From the NCBI GenBank assembly GCA_026929865.2, contig CM049410.1, positions 20,953,001 to 21,017,000 of the forward strand: a DNA stretch of 64,000 nucleotides, given 5' to 3'. Origin of the DNA: Hyperoplus lanceolatus. Taxonomy: Eukaryota; Chordata; Actinopteri; Uranoscopiformes; Ammodytidae. Below the pieces are notes generated by a model. It saw only the letters and a list, made by a program, of their open reading frames with translations, was not told the DNA's origin and ran no database searches. Positions 14,867 through 24,731 of this stretch are shown one piece after another (position 1 is the first letter of the stretch; each line of letters opens with the position of its first letter). Position numbers and translations under genes: made by a program.

Positions 14867-16173
14867 GGGGAGAACGGGGTAATCTGAGCCACTTTTTACA
14901 TTTGCTCCCCTCTTAACGAGCTACAATGATTTATCACTCAAATTTACACATTTCCCATTAATTCAGGATGTTTCCTAGAAATGGGCATTAGCAGAATGTT
15001 TTCAAGACAAAGGGCAGTGAAAATATGATTGTTTTAAAAAAAGTTGTCATGTGGCTCACTTTACCCCAGCTGTGGGGTAAACTGAGACAGACCAGAAAAA
15101 TCAAGGGGGTAAAGTGAACCAGCTGGGGGTAAACTGATCCACTTACTTTTTCCACTCTGAAACTACCATAACAACACATATTGTAACAGTTAGAATCGTG
15201 AAAGCTAGCCACACATTCCAGAACTAATGTCGGACTAGTAAAAGAATGATGGGGTTTGGTCAATTAAGCAAAGCAAATGTTCTAAACACTTGAAAGTAAC
15301 TCTGAACAAAATCAAATACAACATATTATAATTTAAAGGTTTTAATAAGATTCAAATGAAAGATAGAACCAGTTAGATTAGAACACAGTCTGGGGGTCAG
15401 AACACAGGACCCTTAGAGCCGGCTAGTGTCTGGGGGTAAAAGCATAGGAAAATCAAAACCAGCGAGAACAGCCTGAGACTCAGAACACAGGAGAAGACCC
15501 AACTGGATTATAACATCAGCCTGTCATACTCTACAACTAGGCCTACTCTACATTCCAGTCCTGAAGGTTACAGGGAAAGATGAGAAGGTGCTCTTTCCGT
15601 GTGGTTGCCCCAGGTCGTCTTCCTGGTGTATTTCCTTGGCATGATGGCTTGTCTACAATGTGTATGACATAAAAATAAAACATATGTCATGTAATATTAC
15701 ATTAGTTTATCTGTAAGACTAAACTTAACTTGTGCCTCATAGTGGGGGAAAGTGAGACAGTGCCTCACTTTCCCCCACAGCATTTGGCTCACTTTCCCCC
15801 ACCACCACAATTTGAGAAAAAAACTACCTCTCTTAGCATTTCAGGCTAATCTTTAGCTAATATCATCACATGGTTTTTATATGTTGGTAGTTCATCAACA
15901 CGTAGGATAGAAGTTTTTTTACGTGAATACATTTGCTTTGGCACAACAGTTGATTAAGTTCACAGCAAGAACATTTACTTTTACATGCAAAATACCTATT
16001 TTGGTAAAAAAACATGCTTACTACAGCACCATGAGGTCCTCTCTTTCAGGGCCATGGGGAAATGAGAGGGGCTTGAAAACATATATATCTCACATGACCA
16101 CACATGTTTTCTGTTGCCTAGATACAGGGGGTGGCTCACATTACCCGATGCCTCAGATTCCCCCGTTCTCCCC
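14867..16173 (-). mobile_element. pogo-like DNA transposon derivative (TA target)
   Basis: The inverted termini GGGGAGAACGGGGTAATCTG (left) and CAGATTCCCCCGTTCTCCCC (right) are bounded by TA on both sides (14865-14866 and 16174-16175), as expected for Tc1/mariner-pogo elements. Internal blocks repeat the theme of gtggctcactttacccc and gggggaaagtgagac, in both orientations. The 1.3-kb body is far shorter than an autonomous pogo element. It retains the start of a transposase reading right to left at 15568-15642, so the element's own direction is minus. Confidence 0.8.
15568..15642 (-). pseudogene. N-terminal stub of pogo/Tigger-type transposase
   Basis: From an ATG at 15642 the minus strand encodes MPRKYTRKTTWGNHTERAPS and stops after 24 codons. 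The MPRKY-x-RKT-x-W/RG opening is the typical start of pogo-type transposases that carry a CENP-B-like helix-turn-helix. None of the DNA-binding or DDE domain follows within the element. It fits the TA target and places the promoter-proximal end at the right. Confidence 0.6.
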
Positions 16174-16175
16174 TA

Positions 16176-17106
16176 TATTTAATATTCACACTGGTTGAAT
16201 GGTGTTGTCTTCCTTTTACTGAAATGATTAAAAGCTTTGTTTTCAAACCTTTGAACAGAACAATGTACATTTCTTACATTGATTAAGGAATGTACATACA
16301 CGAAAAAATAGCATTTAGCAAAATTCTACCATTGGATGCCTTACCTCTGTGATTTACAGGACATATTTTTGCTAATTCTAACACCAATGTGTTTATGTCA
16401 GATGGTTATAAAAGACCTGGGAAATGATACTTGAAAATCATGTTTAAAAAATAAAAACTAGTTTAACCTGGGACTATGTTTATATTAGACACAAGAGCAG
16501 TGATGTATGGATTCAGGGGTGACCTGGACCCCCTGAGGACACAGTTCTTAAATACAACTAAATATCTTTGTCGATATTGTTTTATTGTATTGTATTGTAT
16601 ATTGCTCTGGGTCCCTGCTGTACGGGTTCTGGTCAGCCTTTTGCAATCTATTCATCAATACTTAAATACAGCATCACAAAAATGGATTTTCTTTTAAAGC
16701 TTGAAAGTGCTTACAAGACCAATACATCATGACAAATAACAGTGGCATGGCAGTCCACTGTAATCGGCTGTTTTGACGGGCAACCATTCCTTAAAACAGA
16801 AAGTGGTCTGTGCTCTATGAAGCATAAGCCTCCTTACAACAGGTTGTTGTTGTTTTTTTGACAATGTGGGCAAAATGCATGGTGCATTCATTATACAGTA
16901 ATTACCCCGCTGTTATTCTTCTGGTATATTATTCAAAACATGCATTCTGTACACAGTGTTGTGTCAGGAAAGGTAAAATGAATGAGAGCCATAGATAGGA
17001 TCAACTACAATACGCCAACCTGCACTCCCATCATTAATATACAGGAACTAACCCAGCTCTCAAGGCCACTGCTAAGTGACTGCGCACACATGCACGCACA
17101 AACACA
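16176..17106. other. unique non-coding stretch, no gene seen
   Basis: AT-rich sequence with a small (TTGTA)n-like run near 16580. I see no gene or mobile element in it. Confidence 0.5.
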
Positions 17107-17110
17107 AACA

Positions 17111-17158
<48 letters not shown>
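17107..17158. repeat. (CA)n microsatellite
   Basis: CA tract preceded by impure CAAACACAAACA units from about 17096. Confidence 0.95.
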
Positions 17159-17162
<4 letters not shown>

Positions 17163-17686
17163 AAACCTTGACGATCTAATACTGAAAGCATCCGACGGCT
17201 TGTCCAATATCGGCTTGTAATAAAAAAAAAAAATTTGTAAAATATTTTGTTCTCATCACTCTTGGAATATAAAATGAAAGGCCATTATTGCAGGTCCAGG
17301 TGGCACTTCATTCTTGGTTGTGTTTCATTTCGGTGCGGGGGAAGCGGCAACAGCTGGAAAATGTAATGTTTCCGTAAATGATGCTTCTGCGCTTGCCGGT
17401 GAACGAGACGCTTGCTGACTGATGATGTTTGAGCGGGTTGAGAGCAGGCCAACGTGGAAGGATTTGGGGAGGATGTAGGAGAGGAATGGGACAGTGAATC
17501 ACACTGTAGGGATCCTAAATGCAAGCAAAGCTGGAGCAGCCAGAGCCATGTGAAGTAGGCAAGAACACATCCACATTCTATTGATCCTCTAGTGATCCCT
17601 AGCAGTGACTAAAGCACACAGCAGCAAAAGAAGAAGCCTCATGTGAACCATCATAATACAAAATAACGGTCCAATTGGAGGATTAA

Positions 17687-18032
17687 AGGTGGAGTCAGCG
17701 ATTATGGAGAACACTTTGTTGTCAAAATAATGTTATGCCAAAATCAGTGAATATCTCCTCATGATCCACAACCTGTCCGTACTTTGTGTGCACTTTAAAA
17801 AAATTCCAGTGTGACTGAAAACACAGCCTATAGGCTCAGTAAACTGGCACGTAGCTACCTACAAGGGGCCCCACCTGTTTGCATACCCTTTGTTTTAAAT
17901 ACCAGTTTACAGAGCCTATAGGCTGTATATTAACACCAGATTACAACAGGTAGCTGATGCTGACGAGATATTCACAGATTTACAAAAAGTGATTTGCAAA
18001 ACAAACGTTCTCCAGAGCCGCTCACTCCACCT
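17687..18032. mobile_element. AGGTGGAGTC-family MITE, copy B
   Basis: TTAA (17683-17686) precedes AGGTGGAGTCAGCGATTATG. The right end is CACTCCACCT followed by TGAA. The 346-bp body holds GTGAATATCTCCTCATGATC and an internal inverted pair, CACAGCCTATAGGCTCAGTA against AGAGCCTATAGGCTGTATAT. The family therefore folds as a nested palindrome. Confidence 0.8.
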
Positions 18033-18962
18033 TGAATTGATATTTGACAAAAGTTCTGTGTGAAATACAGTTTATACTGTATTAGAACATATATTGCATA
18101 TGCATAATGCAGCCCGTTATTTTGCACGTCAACATTTGACATCGTGCCTATCCCTTTATGTAATGTAGGCTGGTGCAGAGTAAGGCTGTTGAGTTCAGGG
18201 CGGTGCAATTGGCTAGTATACTGTGTTTGGCTTTCATATGGCAAACTTGAGTTCACTTCCTGTTCTAGACCTGCAACTAACACTTTCTTAGTATTTAATA
18301 GTTAGCAGCATAGTCTTAAATAATCGTAACCCGTGTTTTAATTGCCCTAAGCCCTAAACCTGCAGCAATTGATGTATTTATTGCTTTTGTGTAACGAGCT
18401 GTAAACACAACAACACAGACTTATAATAACCTCTGAAAAAAAACAGTTGCTTATTTCGACATCCAGTAGACACAGAACAACATCAGCATTCAATAGGAGT
18501 TGCATTTGTATCAACCCTGGTGAATGTAAGCCCAATAATGATTACTCTCCTTTTAGCTCTGGTTTGCTTTGCGTACTCCTGAGGGAAATATCAGGTTCTT
18601 TAACCGCTAAATGGTCCTTTATACGTTCACAAGCTAGTCCCATTCCTGCTGCCATTGGTGCTGACGAGAGCAGTGAGTCTGAACCTAAGCACTAAAGTGT
18701 CAAGCTGTATAAACCCTCCAAAAATGAGCTGAAAGACACTAAAAACGCTCCATAAAGCTTATGGGGGAACTGCAATGTCTGGGGATAATTCTGGTTACAT
18801 TCATCAATACGAACGAGCTCCACAACACACAGTCATTTAACCCATTGTTAATTTAAAAGTATTGATTGGAGCAGCTGTAATCGTAGTGTATTTGCCATAG
18901 CAATTGGTCCCATACTGTAGGTGCAGGAGCTGCAGAAAAATAAATCATTTAGAACTGAACCT
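18033..18962. other. unique non-coding stretch, no gene seen
   Basis: I found no recognisable coding sequence, RNA gene or repeat termini here. Confidence 0.5.
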
Positions 18963-19680
18963 TAATGCTGGGTTTACACTAGCGGAAGCCTGAAACCCTC
19001 TTACATCTAAAGACAATCAACTCACACCTGAAGACAACTAGTCATTAGTTTTCAGTCACAGAGTAAGATTTTGAAAAGACAGGGGTTCTCATATTGCAAG
19101 ACTACAACTACAGTAGATTCCTTTTGAGATTAATATTATGTCCGCAAACGCGATTGTGATTATTTAATAAAAAAAAGTTAATTCAATATTCCGAGCGGGG
19201 GACTTCCTTTAGTTATTTGACCATCTTTATTTGCTGATCTCGTCCCCCAATAACTTTAACTCCTAACCCTGTATTTGACGGCAAAGTGTTATGGTTGCGC
19301 GGCTGTCAGCCTGGTTCAGCCGAGGCTGCTAGGAAAAAGTGTCCGAAATAAGCGCCTACACAGGTGGACACAGGTCGCGACTAATGCCGCTCCTCCTGCG
19401 TCGTGCTTGGTGTATGCGAGAGTGTGACAGTGTTTATGTCATTTCGCTTGAGCCAACCCCATAAGACCAACGATAAATCAAACATGTTGATAATGTCGGA
19501 ACGTCAAGACGGGAAGAAGACTGGCTGAAATCGGGCCAGAAGACCACCTTACACCAAACGACTGAGATTACGGGCGCGCGCCACAACTCCAGCACGACTT
19601 CTGTGATTTCAGTCCGACATTGGAAGATTGTCTGCGACTGTCAAATCGCGTGAAAAGTTTGTAGTGTAAGCCCAGCATTA
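18963..19680. mobile_element. 718-bp TIR element, TAATGCTGGG termini
   Basis: The left end TAATGCTGGGTTTACACTA is the inverted counterpart of the right end TAGTGTAAGCCCAGCATTA with one mismatch. The terminal TA on each side is either the target duplication (Tc1/mariner-like) or part of a TTA target (Harbinger-like); the sequence does not decide. The interior is GC-richer than its surroundings in the right half (about 19300-19600) and has no transposase frame. This is a non-autonomous element of unassigned superfamily. Confidence 0.7.
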
Positions 19681-20218
19681 CTTGCACAATAATAATCCAA
19701 GGTTTAAGCAGAAACATCTAATATTGATGTTTCTGACTGTTGTTTCATGAGTTCAATGTTTGAATATGTGTTGCTTAATTGCAGGCCCTTCAACATGGGG
19801 GGGGGGGGACCATTGCTTTTTCTCTCTTTAATTAAGTTGAGGTCTCTGCTAAGGTCAGGAATGTGAACTTCATCCACAGTTAGACTATAACAATAGTGTG
19901 TGCACTATTTTGCCCAATCCATGACACTGGAAAAATAAATAAAAATACGAACAAATTCCACTAGTAATCTTTTCCCTTTTTGATATTTGAGACTGTTAAA
20001 ATTAAAGAAATTAAAGTGTTGCTCTAAAAGCCTGCAACACAAGGCCTGCAAACTGCTCATCGGCATGCCCGCAGTTCGAAGATGATTACGCCACATTTCA
20101 CTTTTCACTGCACTTTAAAGCGGCTACGAATAACATTTAAATATCTTTTAAACAGCCTCATGTTTCCTCTGATAATCATAAATTACCTTTAACAGCAAAC
20201 GAGACCATCAGTGCAAAG
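19681..20218. other. unique non-coding stretch, no gene seen
   Basis: Contains a run of 12 G at about 19797-19808 and no other feature I can support. Confidence 0.5.
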
Positions 20219-21048
20219 AAAGACGTTTTTAAATAGCTTTTATTACTGCTTTTGGTCTGGTCGCACACCCAGTCCGATTTTCGGTTCGCTCGTGCAAGCT
20301 CTATGGTCACATATTCGTATTGGTCGCAGATTTCAGTGTGGCGCAGCAACGTGAATTGAGAAGCCTATCCCTCCAGGTGAGGGAAGGGGAGCCTTGTTTG
20401 ATACAGTTATTTGTCGTCATAATGACTGATAACGGGGCTGAACCATCAAAGAAAAAAAAGAAAATGCAATGAAGAAAAGCTAAAAAGGAGAGTGATATAG
20501 GCTAGGGGGGATGAGGGCGTTGCCAAGCAACGTGTATACAATTTCACGAGAGCGAAACTAGACTGCAGTGTATACTCCTAAATGAATGAGCGGTTGGTAC
20601 TAACACAAAGTTTGCTTTGCTTCACCATCATCAGATAACCATTATCTGAAATAGTAATTATTTACAACAACATAAACACATTACCTCATCGTGATCCATA
20701 CTAACTGCCGTCTATCGTTCATTCGTTTTCTGTGAGGAGTCGGACACGTAATCTTTCAGCTCCGTGGGAGAGAGTAGTTAGGTGACACTGCTGCATCAAC
20801 TCATTGCAATCAGGTGCGTGTGGCAGTGACTGGCATTAGTTCATGCAGTGTCAAAACCACTCTGATGGAGCCGAAAAGAGTCCTCACACTTTCAACACAC
20901 GGACATGCACTATATTGCTCCCTTCTCAGTTCACACTCACGCGCCTGGCACAAGCTAGAAAACAGCTTTGCGACAGCGGGTGTCGTAAAAATACTACTGC
21001 TTTTGTCCAAAGGGGACGCCAACGTGCCATGTTACTAATAGTGGCTTT
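20219..21048. repeat. ~830-bp dispersed repeat, copy 2 (interrupted at its end)
   Basis: Same family and orientation as 1-829, including the MTDNGAEPSKKK opening and the foldback arms. At GTGGCTTT (21041-21048), close to the repeat's 3' end, it is split by the hAT element at 21049-24723. The duplicated GTGGCTTT and the next bases TAA resume at 24724. Beyond that point this copy and copy 1 no longer match. Confidence 0.8.
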
Positions 21049-21108
21049 GGTAACACTTTACAATAAGGTACACAAAATTGTAGTAGCTACTACATACCTA
21101 CTACATAG

Positions 21109-23902
21109 TTTTTTTTTTTTTTTTGCGCTACCTATTGTTAGGTCACAAAAAAAACCCTATGTGTTACCTACTACATAGTTTTTTTTTTTGCGCTCCTATG
21201 TGTTAGGTAGCACAAAAAAAACCTATGTGTTACCTACTACATAGTTTTTTTTTTTGCGCTACCTATGTGTTAGGTGCACAAAAAAAACCCCTATGTGTTA
21301 GGTGCACATAGGGTTTTTTGTGCTACCTATGTGTTAGTGCCAACAAAAAACCCTATTGTTACCTACTACATAGTTTTTTTTGCGCTACCTATGTGTTAGG
21401 TAGCACAAAAAAAAAAACCCCTATGTGTTAGGTAGCTAGGGTTTTTTTTGTGCACCTATGTGTTAGTTACACAAAAAAAACCCTATGTTACCTACTACAT
21501 ATTTTTTTGGTGCTACCTATGTTAGGTGCCAAAAAAAACCCTATGTGTTACCTACTACATATTTTTTGTGCTACCTATGTGTTATAGCAAAAAAAAACTA
21601 TGTGTTACCTACTCATATTTTTTTTTGTGCTACCTAGTGTTAGTTGCCAAAAAACCCCTATTGTTACCTCTACATAGTTTTTTTGTGCTACCTATGTGTT
21701 AGGTGCACAAAAAAACCCTATGTTAACTTTTTTTGGCTACCTATGTTAGTACCAAAAAACCTATTGTTACCTACTACATAGTTTTTTGTGCTACCTAGTG
21801 TTAGGTAGCCAAAAAAACCCTGTGTTACCTACTACATATTTTTTTTGTGCTACCTATTGTTAGTGCCAAAAAAAACCTATTGTTACCTACTACATAGTTT
21901 TTTTTGTGCTACCTATTTGTTAGGTAGCACAAAAAACCTATGTGTTACCTACTACATAGTTTTTTTTGTGCTACCTATGTGTTAGGTAGCCAAAAAAAAC
22001 CCTATGTGTTCCTACTACATAGTTTTTTTTTGTGCTACCTATGTGTTAGGTACAAAAACCCTATTGTTACCTCTACTATTTTTTTTTGTGCTACCTATTG
22101 TTAGTACAAAAAAACCCTATGTGTTACCTACTACATATTTTTTTTTGTGCTACCTATGTGTTAGTGCCAAAAAAAAAACCTATTGTTACCTACTACTATT
22201 TTTTTGGCTACCTATGTGTTAGGTAGCACAAAAAAACCCTATGTGTTACCTACTACATATTTTTTTGTGCTACCTATGTGTTATACAAACCTATGTTTAC
22301 CTACTACTATTTTTTTGTGCTACCTATGTGTTAGGTGCAAAAAAAACCCTATTGTACCTACCATTTTTTTTCCTATTTTATAAAAAAAACCTATTTACCT
22401 ACTACATATTTTTTTTTTGCGCTACCTATGTGTTAGGTAGCAAAAAAAAACCCTATGTGTTACCTACTACATAGTTTTTTTTTTTGCGCTACCTATGTGT
22501 TAGGTACACAAAAAAAACCCCTATGTGTTAGGTACCATAGGGTTTTTTTTTGTGCTACCTATGTGTTAGGTAGCACAAAAAAAAAAACCCTATGTGTTAC
22601 CTACTACATAGTTTTTTTTTTGCGCTACCTATGTGTTAGGTAGCACAAAAAAAAAAAAACCCCTATGTGTTAGGTAGCACATAGGGTTTTTTTTTTGTGC
22701 TACCTATGTGTTAGTTAGCACAAAAAAAACCCCTATGTGTTACCTACTACATAGTTTTTTTTTGGTGCTACCTATGTGTTAGGTAGCACAAAAAAAAACC
22801 CTATGTGTTACCTACTACATAGTTTTTTTTTTGTGCTACCTATGTGTTAGGTAGCACAAAAAAAAAAACCCTATGTGTTACCTACTACATATTTTTTTTT
22901 TGTGCTACCTATGTGTTAGTTACACAAAAAAAAAACCCCTATGTGTTACCTACTACATATTTTTTTTTGTGCTACCTATGTGTTAGGTAGCACAAAAAAA
23001 AACCCTATGTGTTACCTACTACATAGTTTTTTTTGTGCTACCTATGTGTTAGGTAGCACAAAAAAAACCCTATGTGTTACCTACTACATAGTTTTTTTTT
23101 TGTGCTACCTATGTGTTAGGTAGCACAAAAAAAAAACCCTATGTGTTACCTACTACATAGTTTTTTTTTTGTGCTACCTATGTGTTAGGTAGCACAAAAA
23201 AAAACCCTATGTGTTACCTACTACATAGTTTTTTTTTTGTGCTACCTATTTGTTAGGTAGCACAAAAAAAACCCTATGTGTTACCTACTACATAGTTTTT
23301 TTTTGTGCTACCTATGTGTTAGGTAGCACAAAAAAAAACCCTATGTGTTACCTACTACATAGTTTTTTTTTGTGCTACCTATGTGTTAGGTAGCACAAAA
23401 AAACCCTATGTGTTACCTACTACATAGTTTTTTTTTGTGCTACCTATGTGTTAGGTAGCACAAAAAAAACCCTATGTGTTACCTACTACATAGTTTTTTT
23501 TTGTGCTACCTATGTGTTAGGTAGCACAAAAAAAAACCCTATGTGTTACCTACTACATAGTTTTTTTTGTGCTACCTATGTGTTAGGTAGCACAAAAAAA
23601 CCCTATGTGTTACCTACTACATAGTTTTTTTTTGTGCTACCTATGTGTTAGGTAGCACAAAAAAAAACCCTATGTGTTACCTACTACATAGTTTTTTTTG
23701 TGCTACCTATGTGTTAGGTAGCACAAAAAAAAACCCTATGTGTTACCTACTACATAGTTTTTCTTTTTGTGCTACCTATGTGTTAGGTAGCACAAAAAAA
23801 ACCCTATGTGTTACCTACTACATAGTTTTTTTTTGTGCTACCTATGTGTTAGGTAGCACAAAAAAAAACGCTATGTGTTACCTACTACATAGTTTTTTTT
23901 TT
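21109..23902 (+). repeat. forward arm of the minisatellite (~67-bp unit)
   Basis: Tandem units contain CCCTATGTGTTACCTACTAC, then ATAG, a T-run, GTGCTACCTATGTGTTAGGT, AGCAC and an A-run. Successive CCCTATG starts at 23137, 23205, 23272 and 23339 give spacings of 67-68 bp; the variation comes from homopolymer length. Each unit holds two hairpins: GTGCTACCTA/TAGGTAGCAC around TGTGT, extended by T/A runs, and CTATGT/ACATAG around GTTACCTACT. Units between about 21250 and 22450 are much more irregular than those at 22450-23900. Confidence 0.9.
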
Positions 23903-24664
23903 GGCTACCTAACACATAGGTAGCACAAAAAAAAACCCTATGTGTTAGGTAGCACATAGGGTTTTTTTTGTGCTACCTAACACATAGGTCAAAAAAAAAA
24001 ACTATGTAGTAGGTAGCACATAGGTTTTTTTTGTGCTACCTAACACATAGGTAGAAAAAAAACTATGTAGTAGGTAACACATAGGGGTTTTTTTTGTGCG
24101 AACTAACACATAGGTAGCACAAAAAAAAACCCTATGTGCTACCTAACACATAGGGTTTTTTTTTTGTGCTACCTAACACATAGGTAGCGAAAAAAAAAAA
24201 CTATGTAGTAGGTAACACATAGGGTTTTTTTTGTGCTAACTAACACATAGGTAGCACAAAAAAAAATATGTAGTAGGTAACACATAGGTTTTTTTTTGTG
24301 CTACCTAACACATAGGTAGCACAAAAAAAAAAACTATGTAGTAGGTAACACATAGGGTTTTTTTTGTGCTACCTAACACATAGGTAGCACAAAAAAAATA
24401 TGTAGTAGGTAACACATAGGGTTTTTTTGTGCTAACTAACACATAGGTAGCGCAAAAAAAAACAACTATGTAGTAGGTAACACATAGGGTTTTTTTTGTG
24501 CTACCTAACACATAGGTAGCAAAAAAAAAACTATGTAGTAGGTAACATAGGTTTTTTTTGTGCTACCTAACACATAGGTAGCGCAAAAAAAAAAACTATG
24601 TAGTAGGTAACACATAGGGGTTTTTTTTTTGTGCTACCTAACACATAGGTAGCGAAAAAAAAAC
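23903..24664 (-). repeat. inverted arm of the same minisatellite
   Basis: From about 23903 the loop of the short hairpin changes from TGTGT to ACACA and the long motif reads CTATGTAGTAGGTAACACAT, the reverse complement of the forward arm. Around ten inverted units follow before the right TIR. The element can therefore fold as a whole (arm to arm) as well as unit by unit. Confidence 0.88.
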
Positions 24665-24731
24665 TATGTAGTAGGTATGTAGTAGCTACTACAATTTTGT
24701 GTACCTTATTGTAAAGTGTTACCGTGGCTTT

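Larger units (their letters stand above)
21049..24723. mobile_element. hAT-type palindromic minisatellite element, 3.68 kb
   Basis: The left terminus GGTAACACTTTACAATAAGG and right terminus CCTTATTGTAAAGTGTTACC belong to inverted repeats that match perfectly for about 60 bp, through GTAGTAGCTACTACATACC. The element is bounded by an exact 8-bp duplication GTGGCTTT (21041-21048 and 24724-24731), which assigns it to hAT. Copy 1 of the host repeat has a single GTGGCTTT at 815-822, the empty site. There is no transposase; all interior sequence is a minisatellite in forward and then inverted orientation. Perfect TIRs and TSD suggest a young or recently mobilised copy. Confidence 0.88.

Noticed and set aside
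22004-24511. Open frames rich in YVLG/CYLLH repeats
   Set aside because: They are translations of the minisatellite unit in several frames and both strands.
21109-24664. CRISPR-like repeat-spacer array
   Set aside because: Units are contiguous with no unique spacers, A/T-run lengths vary, and the setting is a vertebrate hAT element.
24310-24720. Telomere-like or centromeric satellite
   Set aside because: The unit is not TTAGGG-like, and the array is bounded by TIRs and an 8-bp target duplication, so it belongs to a transposon.
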